From positions 15,864,456-15,928,455 of the forward strand of contig OX328110.1 of NCBI GenBank assembly GCA_946811185.2: a stretch of 64,000 nt of DNA, written 5' to 3'. The translations under genes were made by a program, and so were the position numbers. Below, one piece after another: positions 45,801 through 55,497 of the stretch. The notes under the pieces are model-generated. The model was not told where the DNA came from. It was given only the letters and a program-made list of their open reading frames with translations, and made no database searches. The number at the start of each line of letters is the position of its first letter. Position 1 is the stretch's first letter. Source of the DNA: Hippopus hippopus. Its lineage: Eukaryota; Mollusca; Bivalvia; Cardiida; Cardiidae.

Positions 45801-48678
45801 TTGAAAATATGACTCATGCTGTGAAACACCTGAAGCATAATTGAATAAAAATATCCAATTTATACATCTAATGGACATATTTATATATAGTCACAATCCG
45901 TAAGTTGTTGTTTTGTTGTAACACACATCGGTGCTGTCTATAGGCTTGCCTGACCTCAATTTTCATAGCTTGACTCAGAAATTATTCATCATAAGCCTAA
46001 AATGATTTTTAGCTCCACTGGCCAAAGGCCAGCGGGCTTATGTCATGGCCTGTTGTCCGTCGTGCGTGCGTCTGTCCGTCCGTGCGTTAACTTTTTTTTA
46101 AAACGTCTTCTTCTCTGAAACTACCCATCCAATTTTGATGAAACTTCACAGAAATGATCCTGCCATGGTCCTCTTCAGAATTTCTTGAAAGAATTTAATT
46201 CCTTCAAAAACTCTGGTTGCCATGGCAACAAAACTGAAAAATTTTGAAAATCTTTGAAAATCTTCTTGTCTGAAACCGTAAGGCCAAGGGCTACCAAATT
46301 TGGCATGTAGCTTTATCTAGTGGACCTCTACCAAGTTTCTTCAATTTATAGCCCTGGGGTCAAAATTGGCCCCGCCACGGGGGTTACAAGTTATACATGG
46401 GCTTATTTAGGGAGAACTTTAAAATTCCTCTTCTACCTAGCCATAGGGCCTAGAGCTACCAAATTTGGCATGTAGCTTTATCTAGTGGACCTCTGCCAAG
46501 ATTGTTCAAATTATAGCCCTGGGGTCAAATTAGGCCCTGCCCGGGGGTAACAAGTTTTACATGGGCTTATATAACAAGTTTTACATGGGCTTATATAGGG
46601 AGAACTTTAAAATTCTTCTTTGACCTAGCCATGGGGCCTAGGGCGACCAAATTTGGCATGTAGCTTTATCTAGTGGACCTGTACCAAGGGTGTCCAAATT
46701 ATAGCCGAGGGTCAAATTTGACTTCGCTCCGGGGGGTAACATGTTTTACATGGGCGGGCTTATATAGGAAAATCTTTCGCATCTAGCTATAAGGGCTAGG
46801 GCTATCAAATTTTGCATTTAGCTTTATCTAGGGGGTCTCTATCAAGGGTGCCCAAATTGAGAAAAATTTGAAAATCTTCTTGTTTATAACATTCAAGAAC
46901 TGAATTATTTGGTATGGAGCTTTATATTGTGGACCTCCACCAGGATTCAAATAATTATAGCTTTGCGATCAAAATTGGCTTTGCCCATGGATCACAACTT
47001 TCTCGTAGGATTAGATAGAAAAATGTTTGCATGTCCTCGTGTTTGAAATCAATTTGCTGAATATTGTAATGTTTGGCTTGTAGTGTTTTTACTTAATAGC
47101 CAGTGGAGCGATACAGGGCCATCATGGCCCTCTTGTTAAGATACAAATTTTAAATGGAAAAAATACTCTGGACGTAAAAATGATGAAATTGGCACCTACT
47201 TGCTGAACTCTACTTACCCCAGGGCCTCCCTTTGAAATCCTTAATTACACACAGTTCGTAACAGGCAGACATGGTGACTTATTTAGATAATCTGCTAGAC
47301 CATACTTATGGCAACATTTTCAAATCATGTGACTACAAATTGGCTCCAACAGGAACAAGTTTCAATGATTTTTCAAAGAATAAGAGGTAAATCACAATTT
47401 AAAGACGACTGCAGGACACTGATGTGGGTCATCATGAATTTTTAGCTCACCCAAGCAAGAAGCACTCAAGGTGAGCCTTTGGGATCAGGCTGTGTCTTTC
47501 GTACGTCGAGTGTCGTCCATTGTCAAGGTGTCAACAATTACCTTGTGTGCACTCTAGAGGCCATGTTTTCAGTTGGATACTCATGAAAATTGGTCAGATT
47601 GTTTGTATTGATGAGATCTCAGACAAATTAAAATTGGGTCATGTCAAGTCAAAAAGTAGGTCATTGGTACAAATTTTAGGAAATCTGTGTGCGCACCATG
47701 GAGGCCACATTTTCAGCCTGATACTTATGAAGATCGGTCAGAATGTTTGTCTTTATGATATCTCATACAAATTGAAGATTTGGTCATGTGGGGTCAAAAA
47801 GTAGGTCACAGGACCCAATCTTAGAAGAACCTTGTGGCACCATAGAGGTCACATTTTCAGCTGGGTACTTATCAGACTTGGTCAGAATGTTTGCCTCGAA
47901 ATCTTGGACAGGATCTAAATTAAGTCATGTTGGGTCAAAAAGTAGGTCACTGAAGCAAATCTTATCAAAACCTTGTGTGCATTCAAGAGGCCTTATTTTC
48001 AGTTCCATACCCATGAAACTTCGTGAGAATGTTTTACTTGATGATATCTTGGACACATTTGAAATTGTGTCATGTTGGGTTAAAAAGTAGGTCACTGGGC
48101 AAAGTCTTGGAAAAAACCTTTTATGCACCATAGATGCCACATTTTCAACCTGATACTCATGAAACTTGGTCAGATTGTTTGTCTTGGTAGTATCTTGGAC
48201 AAGTTCGAAATTTGGCCATGTCGGGTCAAAAAGTAGGTCACTTTCATTCGTGTGTTTTACATCATTAAAACAAGGATCTCTGCAGCTTTATCAACTGTAG
48301 ATGACTTTACTCAGGTGAGCGCTTTAGGGCCAACAGCCCTCTTGTTTCAAAGGTCTAAATGAAATTGAATATTTTCTTTAGTGCTAACTGAAAGATGAAG
48401 TTGAAAAATGATTTTATTATTGATTTTTTAAAAGTTTGATATTTTTCTAGATCTAATTGTAACTACCAAGAACCAACAATGAACAAAGCTGATTCTTTTA
48501 TCTCCTTGTTTTTCAGGCTGAGGAACAGTTGAAACTTGTTGAAGAACAACGTAAGATGTTGGAGCAGAAACAAAAATTGGAAGAAGAACATAGGCACCAG
48601 ACCAAAAGGGAGCAAGAAGTTATTCTGAATAAGAAAAATGCCAGACCAAAACTATCATTTACCATTGGTGGAAAGTGA
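30717..48678 (+). CDS. ARGLU1: ARGLU1, arginine and glutamate-rich protein 1 (five exons)
   Basis: Joining 30717-30895, 38394-38504, 40066-40291, 44723-44806 and 48517-48678 gives 762 nt, 253 residues and a stop. All four introns are GT-AG and every junction keeps the frame. Residues 1 to about 62 are an Arg/Ser-rich, Lys-rich tail ([14 protein letters not shown]...). A short SSSSSSDDD linker follows, and the rest is a charged, probably helical Glu/Lys/Arg domain with [18 protein letters not shown] and RRVEEAK, ending [11 protein letters not shown]. The order of these blocks is that of metazoan ARGLU1, which is about 270 residues in vertebrates. The known role is nuclear: it associates with Mediator (MED1) as a nuclear-receptor co-activator and modulates splicing. 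Here the introns total about 17 kb and are packed with repeats, while the exons are clean. The frame reads on through the exon 1 and exon 3 donors for a few codons to a stop, so intron retention would truncate the protein. Confidence 0.93.
32099..33258. mobile_element. CAGGGTT-ended element, 1.16 kb, 5-bp duplication
   Basis: The ends are CAGGGTTCCCACTGG and CCAGAGGGAACCCTG. ATTTGGCGCCATTTG-like words near the left pair with CATTTGGCGAAAGTGATGGC near the right. ACTAT is repeated immediately outside (32094-32098 and 33259-33263). Short internal frames show no transposase motif, so it is probably non-autonomous. Confidence 0.75.
33425..35336 (+). mobile_element. HINE-like element, family P2, copy 1
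   Basis: Left hairpin TTAGCTCACCTAAGCACG / AAGTGCTCAAGGTGAGCTT, a GTCCGGCGTCCGTCGTC stretch, then a run of units of about 147 bp (CTAGAGGCCACATTTTCAG...GAATGTTTGTCTTGATGATA...AGGTCACTAGGTCAAAT). The right end is AGGTGAGCGACTTCGGGGCC / ATCATGGCCCTCTTG. A separate 811-bp element interrupts one unit. Long frames across the units are by-products of the repeat. The Helentron-relative class is inferred. Confidence 0.75.
34118..34928. mobile_element. CAGGGTT-ended element nested in the P2 array
   Basis: Starts CAGGGTTCAGTGAC followed by TCACTCGCAAAATTAAA, and ends ATTTTGCGAGTAAATATGG ... CGAACCCTG. AGTCC before and ATTCC after look like a 5-bp duplication with one change. Taking it out rebuilds a normal P2 unit (ACATTTTAAGTCC joined to AAAACTCATGAAACTTGG). 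Confidence 0.75.
35432..35652 (+). mobile_element. TTAA-MITE-1, intact copy in plus orientation
   Basis: TTAA at 35428-35431 and 35653-35656. The palindrome at about 35532-35600 matches the family consensus in both arms, with loop GTTAC. Confidence 0.85.
35898..37200 (+). mobile_element. HINE-like element, family P3, copy 1
   Basis: Left hairpin TTTAGCTCTACTGGCTGAA / AGCCAGCAGAGCTTATG, a CCGTCGTCCGTCTGTCTGTCC stretch, then about six units of about 154 bp (TTTCTTGTTTACACGATAAA, TTATCTTATCAATAGCTT). The right end is GTAGAGCGATTTCAGGCC / CTCAAGGGCCTCTAG. The 156-codon frame at 36029-36499 is a repeat by-product. Confidence 0.75.
37305..37748 (+). mobile_element. TTAA-MITE-1 interrupted by another TTAA-MITE-1
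   Basis: The outer copy starts CTCTTTACAAAATTTT, passes its hairpin at about 37400-37470, breaks at TTTAA (37499-37503), and resumes at AACTCGGAATTGTGTAGTAAAGGG with TTAA at 37749-37752. The inner copy occupies the break. Confidence 0.8.
37504..37720 (-). mobile_element. Inner TTAA-MITE-1 inserted at a TTAA of the outer copy
   Basis: Flanked by TTAA (37500-37503) and TTAC (37721-37724). Begins CTGTGTACCACACAATCCCG and ends CATTTGGTGGAGGG. Other copies have TTAA at the corresponding place in their own sequence, so the target was pre-existing. Confidence 0.8.
37980..38210 (-). mobile_element. TTAA-MITE-1 copy with a compensated base pair
   Basis: TTAA at 37976-37979 and 38211-38214. The palindrome has GTGAG on the left arm and CTCAC on the right, where the family has GTGGG / CCCAC; otherwise perfect. 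Confidence 0.85.
38394..38504 (+). CDS. ARGLU1: ARGLU1 exon 2
   Basis: 111 nt between TTTTTCAG and a GTATGT donor. Codes [13 protein letters not shown] and the start of the Glu/Lys-rich domain ([17 protein letters not shown]). Confidence 0.88.
38913..39132 (+). mobile_element. TTAA-MITE-1 copy in ARGLU1 intron 2
   Basis: CTCTTTACCAAACAACAAAA at the left, AAAGCATTTGCAGACGACAA, hairpin at about 39013-39080, TTTTTGGTAAAGAG with TTAA at 39133-39136. Confidence 0.8.
39806..40010 (+). mobile_element. TTAA-MITE-2 copy directly upstream of ARGLU1 exon 3
   Basis: TTAA at 39802-39805 and 40011-40014. CTCTTAGGCTGCTAAGCG, hairpin at about 39857-39892, AGCAGGATAGGGG. It ends 55 bp before the exon and so abuts the branch-point region. 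Confidence 0.8.
40066..40291 (+). CDS. ARGLU1: ARGLU1 exon 3
   Basis: 226 nt after TTTTTCCTGTAG, donor GAG|GTAATA. Codes the most conserved block, with [18 protein letters not shown] and [17 protein letters not shown]. Confidence 0.92.
40292..44722 (+). other. ARGLU1 intron 3
   Basis: About 4.4 kb. Holds a TTAA-MITE-2 hairpin remnant (about 40712-40755) and a TTAA-MITE-1 (41068-41287). From 41300 to 44700 I recognise no repeat family or gene, making this the longest plain stretch in the window. T-runs and A-runs are common. Confidence 0.6.
41068..41287 (+). mobile_element. TTAA-MITE-1 copy
   Basis: CTCTTTATCAGACTCCAG, AAAGCATTTGCTGATCACCA, hairpin with centre GCTGGTTTGTAGC, TTGTTTGGTAAAGGG with TTAA at 41288-41291. 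Confidence 0.75.
44723..44806 (+). CDS. ARGLU1: ARGLU1 exon 4
   Basis: 84 nt, exactly 28 codons, between TTTTTTAG and GTATGT. Codes [20 protein letters not shown] and KIEEAQRKL. Confidence 0.9.
44839..45053 (-). mobile_element. TTAA-MITE-1 copy 33 bp after ARGLU1 exon 4
   Basis: TTAA at 44835-44838, CCCTTTACTACACTATCCC, damaged hairpin, TCATTCGGTAAAGAG followed by TTAC. Confidence 0.75.
45205..45400 (+). repeat. Interspersed repeat family D copy
   Basis: TAACCCTTTCAGCCCTG at the left and TTTCAGTGGATTGTATTTGC near the right; GATCTTTGATCTACACTGCC in between. Confidence 0.5.
45557..45779 (-). mobile_element. TTAA-MITE-1 copy
   Basis: TTTACCATTTTCTATACAAT, GGTAATCAGC hairpin centre, TTGTCAGCAAATATG, TGTGTGGTAGAGAG with TTAA at 45780-45783. 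Confidence 0.7.
46009..47138 (+). mobile_element. HINE-like element, family P3, copy 2
   Basis: Left hairpin TTTAGCTCCACTGGCCAAA / GGCCAGCGGGCTTATG, then GTCCGTCGTGCGTGCGTCTG. The core units differ from copy 1 (ACCAAATTTGGCATGTAGCT, ATCTAGTGGACCTCTACC, period about 180 bp, with a short internal duplication near 46555-46590). The right end GTGGAGCGATACAGGGCC / ATCATGGCCCTCTTG is shared with P2. Confidence 0.7.
47439..48347 (+). mobile_element. HINE-like element, family P2, copy 2
   Basis: TTTTTAGCTCACCCAAGCAAG / AGCACTCAAGGTGAGCCTT hairpin, about five core units (CTAGAGGCCATGTTTTCAG..., GTCAAAAAGTAGGTCA), and right end CAGGTGAGCGCTTTAGGGCC / AACAGCCCTCTTGTTT. Confidence 0.75.
48517..48678 (+). 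CDS. ARGLU1: ARGLU1 exon 5 and stop
   Basis: 162 nt after TTGTTTTTCAG. Codes [20 protein letters not shown] through [11 protein letters not shown], then TGA at 48676-48678. Confidence 0.92.
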   Translation, partial: AEEQLKLVEEQRKMLEQKQKLEEEHRHQTKREQEVILNKKNARPKLSFTIGGK

Positions 48679-50195
48679 TTCTATCCTCCATTTATATGTT
48701 ATTTATGGGTTTTGATCTAGAATATGGAATGAAGTGATGTCCAGGCAGATTACTTATGAAATACACCATTCAGGGATTAGATAGGTTTATTCACCATACA
48801 CTGAAGCAATCATCAGCTTTTCTTCAGGGATTTACTTCGAAACCTAATTCTTCCAGGATCTGTGTGTTTGGACTCATGGTTTTGGTTGAGTAGTGTTTCG
48901 TCTGTCCCAGGATAGTGTTTGGTCCGTACCAGAAGAGGGGCAGACAGGCATTCCACTCCAAGATGGAACTGTTGAGTTTTCTGTAAGCCTGAACTGCACG
49001 TAATATCACAAATGTGAAACAGTTCTGTAGGGTTCTCCTGATGAATCATTTTGTTTTTAACCTAGAGGTGACATGAACAACTGGGATGCATTTATAGGCA
49101 GATTAGATCAAAATCAGGCTGCTCAGAACATGCAGCTTGATCTTGGATATACAGTATCTGATATAGCACCAATTGGACCTTTCACTTTGTATGAAAATGT
49201 CCATCTCATGGACAGATTACACATTGGTAACTTCAGGAAATGTACAATTTGTAACTAAAGCTAAATAATGTATTTCAAGTTGTCTCTTGGAAGCATAGGA
49301 GTAGGATTATACATCATTCTCATACAGTATGAATGAGTGCTAATCTCTGGCAGAAATAAGCATTCATTGATATTGCCTGACTGTGATGTATCAACTGTTC
49401 TACATTTTGTTGTTATTCTACAGTTAAAAGTTAGCTATTGTGCTGGCTGAAACAGTAAGATGGCTGGTATTAGAATTAAGAATCAGAAGTTAATTTAGAA
49501 TGGTCAATTCATATGGTGTCTGTAGATATTTGGAAACTCTAGTCCATGCTTGGAAAGTTATTTGTACTGTTGGCCTTATGCAGATAAGCCCATCTCAAGG
49601 CACTTTTTAGGGCAGGGAAGATCACAACTGAACTTGGATCTACATCTACATTGTCTGATGAGATTTTTTTTCGCAGCGAAAAGATTTTACATTTGAAGCG
49701 AAATTTTTGTGCTATTGAAGCAGTAATTTAAGGGTCAGCACATATCATACACATAGCATACTAAGGAAACCTTAAATGCTTTTGTGTATTGTACACTACA
49801 GATTTAGATAAGACTCCAAAGAAATGTAGTGTGATCTTTGATCCATTGTCCAATATATTTGTGATGCTCCATCCAAGACATTCACTAAATTGCAATATTT
49901 TGACCTTTTTATACAGCATGGAGATATCCATTTCATACAATTAACAGTGTGAAGGCGAAGACAACAGAGAATTTTTCCCGCCTTGCCAGATAAATTAGTC
50001 ATTTGCAAAGTATCTAAGGTGTAAATACTAATTTGTTTGAAGTTGTTGCCAGAGTGTTTGTGTAGCAGAATGCACCAATCTCTTTTTTGTCCCCAGCAAA
50101 ACTTTCACACAAGGTACTTTCTATAAATTACATGTATATGGATACATTTTAACTTGTAATCCACGGAAACAAATTTACTGCAGACAATGAACTCT
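48679..50195 (+). other. ARGLU1 downstream and possible 3' untranslated sequence
   Basis: No further exon is recognised. A decayed TTAA-MITE-2 hairpin lies at about 49103-49150 and further traces near 49590-49660 and 49800-49860. AATAAA words first appear far downstream (about 51080-51095), so the transcript end is not fixed here. Confidence 0.4.
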
Positions 50196-50199
50196 TTTT

Positions 50200-50358
50200 C
50201 AAATTACAAAATTTTTTAACTAGTCAAAACTGAAAACAGTAGCAAACTACAAATTAAATTGGGCTCAACAGCTTGTGTTGAAAGGAGAAAATGCTTGTTG
50301 CCAGCATTTTCTTTTTATTCCCATAATGTTTTCAAAAGCCTTCTCTCTTAAGGTTGTA
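50200..50358 (+). repeat. Partial TTAA-MITE-1
   Basis: GGAGAAAATGCTTGTTGCCAGCATTTTC with AAATTAAATTGGGCTCAA before and TTCTCTCTTAAGGTTG after. Confidence 0.6.
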
Positions 50359-50359
50359 A

Positions 50360-50970
50360 AGTAGGATGGTCCTTGCTTGTACCGTGGTACTTAATTTTGC
50401 CGAAAATTTACTACAAGTGAGAGAACTCGCATGCATTTTTTTCTCTAATACTGTGATAAACTGTTGCATGTAAAGTTAGGATAAATTTTGCTATCAAAGC
50501 TTAAGTTGTGTTTTTTCATACAAAAATATCTAGGTCAAGCTACCATGTTGACTACAAGTGCTCCAAAGGGAGTCCACTATGGTACCGCGTTAACTCCTGT
50601 AATTCGGAAAATCGTAAAAAATAATTTTTTTTAGAAAATGATTTAGGTGCCATAGTATTTGTTTTCGGCCAGGGCTATGACGTCACAGCAGATGACCTTC
50701 ACTTGTCAAACATGAATTATTGGTTTTATGAAGAATACCGGGTAATCATTTTCAAAACATGAAGGAAAATTGTTTTTTGCAAATTGCAATTTGTGAAAAT
50801 TGAAAATGAGTTATCAGTAATGAAGACATATCTGATGTTTTTTAACTGATGCGATGTAAAAACACTTTTGCTTTTGATTTGTTGGAGTAAACAGTGGATA
50901 GGTGGCTCTACATATGCAAATTAGGTTATCTTGGATGACGCGGTACCAGCGAGGGTGACTGTATCTTAAA
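50360..50970. mobile_element. Candidate non-autonomous DNA element
   Basis: TGGTCCTTGCTTGTACCGTGG near the left edge pairs imperfectly with GCGGTACCAGCGAGGGTGAC near the right; ATGGTACCGCGTTAACTCC occurs once inside. Contains a TGACGTCA palindrome near 50677. No gene and no clear target duplication. Confidence 0.4.
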
Positions 50971-51322
50971 AATATCTTTTTAAGATTTGGATAATCAGCA
51001 TGAATCAAGTTTTCACAAATAAGTACATGTGAAAACATTGTGACAAAAGAATAGTCGTCCTCAGTAAGTTTAGTACAAAAATAAAACAATAAAGTTGTAG
51101 CAAAGCTGCATTAGCCCCAGCTGTTGCAAGAGGCATAAAATTTTGCAGTAATCTTTGCATTGCTTATCATACCAAGTCAGAAGTCCAGATAAGACTGGAG
51201 CTATCATATTATAAGAGATACTTTGTTTACTTCAACTTTCTTTACCAGACAGTGAAACTTAAGACTTGTGTCACAATGTTATCACATGTAAAGTAATTAG
51301 TATCCACATTTACCAGTATTAA

Positions 51323-51540
51323 GTCTTTACCATACAACAAACTTTAGACTTGTCCGATTTCAAAGCATATGCTGAAGACAAATCGAGGGTGGGTCAAATG
51401 ATGAAACTTGCCTTTAAATTAGTAGAATACACCATGGGTAAAGGAGAAAATGCTGATTACCAGCATTTTCTTCTTTTCCCACGATGTTTTTAAAAGCTTT
51501 CTTCCTTAAGGTCAATAAAGCTAGGGATTTGTTGTAAACC
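51323..51540 (+). mobile_element. TTAA-MITE-1 copy
   Basis: GTCTTTACCATACAACAAAC, AAAGCATATGCTGAAGACAA, hairpin centre GCTGATTACCAGC, GGATTTGTTGTAAACC. Confidence 0.7.
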
Positions 51541-51724
51541 TTCAATTACATGTATATTGATTTTCTAAATTTTACAAAGATGTTTTCAAAATTGTCTGCT
51601 GTGATTATGTCACCATAGGCATGAAATGTTGGGAACAGGTAAGTATACTATACTTTGTGAGATTGTTTTAATACTGAACGGGAAATGATTTTCTTGAGGA
51701 AGTTGATAATATTTAAGGTAATAC

Positions 51725-51957
51725 CCATGCTCTGGCAAAAAGGGGTTTAATGTATCTTGGTGATACCAAGCAAGTCATCAAATAATTATGGATCTAAAAT
51801 TCCATTCTGTCTAAACTGACTAAATCATTAAGTAGAATGGTCTTTGGACATGTAGAAAATTTAGCAAATAGCAAAAAGTTCTGACTGAGGTCAGCTTACG
51901 TGGGTTGTTTCCTTGTGCAGATGCATTAAGCCCCCTTTTCACAGAGCATGGGTCATT
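51725..51957. mobile_element. Family E MITE copy
   Basis: CCATGCTCTGGCAAAAAGGG / CCCCCTTTTCACAGAGCATGG ends. The inner GTCAGC inverted repeat is partly deleted. Confidence 0.75.
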
Positions 51958-52569
51958 TGTAATCGTTTGTTAAGATGGAGATATATTTCACTGGTTGAAC
52001 ATGAAAATCGATACTTACATGAATGACAAAGCCATGCAGTGAATCAGATTAGTTTGATCTTCGTAAAATTTTTGTCTACCATACCTGAAAAATAATTTCT
52101 CTTCTTTTTTTTACGTGCTAAAAATATTTTGTGTCTTTCAAGTTCAGGTCCTGTTCATGATGATAATAATGTCATTTGATCATATTTATGACATCAATAA
52201 TTTGTCATCATCATTGATTTGAACCCAGGGTCAAAAATACCAAAATATTTTTTTTTGGTACCCACAAGCAAATTTGTACAAGTTTCACCTATAGGACTTA
52301 AAGTTTTGCAGATGAACTATAATCTGATATTGCACATAGAAATTCTCATGATTCACTGTGTAGCTTGTAAGAAAAATACATGAAAACTGATATTTGTTAA
52401 TTTGAATGATAGTTCAGTGATGGATGAAAGGAGTTGTTGAAAGTGTATTTGTAAGAAAGAGTGGGATAGTTTGGATGTTTTTTACCTTTCAGATGAAACA
52501 TTCCTTGATTATTGACAGTTTTAATCAATGACAAAGCAAGCTATTGAAATCCAATTTTTTGGTACAGTT

Positions 52570-52740
52570 TAACTCTTTAAGCACCTGTCACCTTTTTCAG
52601 CCAGTATAGATGAAGATCAGTGCAGCCTAATCTTTGATCTACATTGCTGGCTTTGCTGAGGCATTGGAATTGCAATTATATTGGTCCTATTTCTAGACTA
52701 GAAATGTCTGTTGGGTTTATAAGGCACTCTCAGGGTTAAT
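52570..52740 (+). repeat. Diverged family D / TTAA-MITE-2 relative
   Basis: TTAACTCTTTAAGCACCTG at the left, ATCTTTGATCTACATTGCTGG inside, CTCAGGGTTAAT at the right. Confidence 0.45.
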
Positions 52741-52831
52741 GTGAGGTATCTGCAGGAATAAACAAAAGCAATTTTTGATTTGAAGGTAAAGTATGCTAGA
52801 TCTAAGATTTTGTACATTAAAACATGTTTAA

Positions 52832-53052
52832 TCCTTTACCGCATAATGGCAGCTTTTAACAACCCTGGGAAAGAACCCTTTTGAAAACATTGTGGGAAAA
52901 GGAGAAAATGCTGGTAACCAGCATTTTCTCCTTTTTCCACAATGTTTTCTATGCTATCAAAGAAAAATTGCACCATTTGAGCCACATTGAAATTGTCATC
53001 TGCAAATGCTTTCAATTTGGATAATGCTATCATTTTGTCGTCTGATAAAGGG
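52832..53052 (-). mobile_element. TTAA-MITE-1 copy
   Basis: TTAA at 52828-52831 and 53053-53056. The hairpin is near consensus; GTCATCTGCAAATGCTTTC and GTCGTCTGATAAAGGG follow. Confidence 0.85.
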
Positions 53053-53059
53053 TTAAAGG

Positions 53060-54255
53060 TTGCAAAAGAAGAAATTACTTTTGACAAGGAATTTTTTTTT
53101 TGCAACATATTATCAAAGGTGGTCTCCTGCAGGGGGGATATTGTGAATGTTATAGGGCTAACAGTGAACTTAAAAATTGTGTTGGAAAAAATAGTGATAG
53201 TAAAAATCTTCTTGTTGGTCGGTGCCTAGTGGTGAGTATGAACATGTCAAACTGTAAGATAATGGTATAAAAGTGTTGAAGTCAAGAAAGGTAAGTACAT
53301 AGATATAGTCTTCTATGAGCTTTAGAATTTTAGGTTATTTTGTTTACAGGTGTTCAATAAAATAAATTTGATAGAAATTGTGCTATATGAAATGAAAATA
53401 CATTGATGAACTAGATAAAAGGATTGTTGTTTATTTGAGTGTTGTACTGCTTTACTGTTATCTCATCACCTCCCTGTTAAAGACATGTTTACCAAGCAGC
53501 AGAACACTTATGGAAGCATTGTTGCTTTTGTTAACATAACCAAACTACAAATTTTACACTCTTACAAATGAAAGGATCTATAGACGATAAATTCCAAAGT
53601 GATGTAAATTAAGGAAAGTCCTTTAACAAGGTAGACATCATTTTGATTGAAGGGCAAATGCTGAAGTATTGTATTTTATTTTCCTTATTAGAATTGCTAA
53701 ATTAGTAGTATTTGATGTTTTTTTGAAAAATCATACTTTCACCCATCATTCTGTCTGGTGGTTAAAACTTGGGATTGTATAGTAAAAGGTTAGGCAATTT
53801 CATATTGTGCCACAATTTTTTAACGTTAGTTCATATTGATATTCCATGTTTTACAGGGATATTTTCCAAGAAGTCTGCTGTAAATTTGCTTTATGAGGTG
53901 ATGAGATTATTAATTTTATTTAATTCCATTGTACAGATATTGCATGTTCTAATCAAAGAATATTCAAGTTGCATATTTGATAATACTGCAACACAATTAG
54001 CTCAGAAATATTCTATAACTGTTTGCCAAGAAGGAAAGGAAGAATGAGACCCAAAACTTGAAAATACTACCGAATATCTACTACATGAGCCACTGTGAGA
54101 TTAGCAATCAATTCTTTTTAACTTTTTCCCGAACTATTAGGTGACTGAATTATCCTGAGAATAAAGCCCTTTTGAAAACAATAGTGTAAATGTCAAGAAT
54201 GTTTGCTTGACACCAACATGCCTTTTACCTTTCAAGAGATAAATCCACCTATTGA
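53060..54255. other. Spacer without recognised gene
   Basis: Short frames only (up to 92 codons). Near 53745-53790 there is CTGGTGGTTAAAACTTGGGA with TAGTAAAAGGTTAG, a right-end remnant of TTAA-MITE-1. Confidence 0.35.
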
Positions 54256-54257
54256 AC

Positions 54258-54440
54258 CCTTAACTACACTTTCCTGAGTTTTTGTGATTTTCTAGAAAAA
54301 ACATTTTTGAAAACATTGGGGGGAAAAGGAGAAATGATATTTTTCTCCTTTTCAGGCAATGTTCTCTACCCTCCCAATGGCAAATAACATCATTTTCATA
54401 AAAATTCGAAAGTCTAAAATTTTGAGGTTTGTTAAAAAGT
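54258..54440 (-). mobile_element. Decayed TTAA-MITE-1 copy
   Basis: CCCTTAACTACACTTTCC, GGGGGAAAAGGAGAAATGATA with the hairpin centre deleted, GGTTTGTTAAAAAG followed by TTAA. Confidence 0.6.
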
Positions 54441-54783
54441 TAAGATATGTGATTTGTTGGCAAATGCTATTCAGTAATTAGGGCAATTCTAAAGTTTTGT
54501 TGTCTGGTAAAGGTAAAAATGTACCATTTTTGGTAATTGCCCATCATATAGACAAAAAGAAGAAAAGCTTGTGTTACTGATGCAGCTTACTGTCCGAATT
54601 TTATGTTGTCAGCTGGAAGTGCACTTTGGATTTTTGGAGATCTAACAGGAATGAAAAAACAGCAAGTTGCAATGGAAAGGGATTTAAACAAATAAAGGTT
54701 CCTGTTGTAAAAAAGTAATACAGGTTTTTTATCCCCTGAATCAGCAAGAACAACTTCACCTGATAAGTACTGCTTCCTATGAG

Positions 54784-54830
54784 GATCAAGATCAGATTGC
54801 ACAGATTGTGCAATCTGATCATTGACCTGC
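54784..54830. repeat. TTAA-MITE-2 hairpin with compensated base pair
   Basis: AGATCAGATTGCACAG / TTGTGCAATCTGATC. The family has GACTGCAC / GTGCAGTC, so both arms changed C to T and G to A at the paired position. Confidence 0.65.
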
Positions 54831-55229
54831 AGTGTCACATATTTTGAGGGGTTTTCTAGTCAAAACATGTCATCTGACTCGTAAAATGTTTCTGTTGATT
54901 AAAGGCTAGATGAGGCATAGTATTGTATTAAAACATTATTTGTAAAATAACTATAAGCAAAAATTTAGCTTGAGATTAACTGATTAGGTGTGACATGTGT
55001 CTTATTGTATAAATTGCCAATTATCTAAAGATGTGCTAGCCACATTTTACATGTTTTAGTCACATTTTATTCCTAAAATGTCTTAAGTCATATTTTGTGT
55101 TTGAAGACGTAGATTTTATGTCATGGTTATTAGACATATTTTGTACATTTTGTTTGTGCTTGTGAATAATAAATCAATTTGTAAATAAATGATTGTCCCA
55201 GATATGTGCGTGTGTATTTGTCTATGTAT

Positions 55230-55490
55230 CAGAATCAATCAGCTTGGCGAATTTCTTTTCAAAGGATTGATGATGATCATTATGACAGGATGTGTTCCTC
55301 TCTCACCATTGATCATTGTTTTGATGATGGTCATGTGGGAAAGCAGCCAATAGCTTGGAAAGAATATTATATTGTGATAAGTACTGGTAAAAGAAGCTTT
55401 AGGAAAGCATGGATAGATGCATTGACTGCAGTGAAATAACTGAGATAATGTTGAAAACAGCATTAAACACCATACAATCAGTCAGAATCA
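55230..55490 (-). repeat. SINE-like family S, full inverted copy
   Basis: On the minus strand it reads GGTGTTTAATGCTGTTTTC, ATTATCTCAGTTATTTCAC, CTATCCATGCTTTCCTAAAG and CTGGCTGCTTTCCCACATGA-like blocks in the same order as 16862-17135. The open frame on the plus strand is a by-product. Confidence 0.6.
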
Positions 55491-55497
55491 GTAACTT

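Noticed and set aside
55206..55439. A 77-codon frame beginning MRVYLSMYQNQSAW
   Set aside because: It is the reverse side of a family S element also present at 16862-17135 and in fragments elsewhere.
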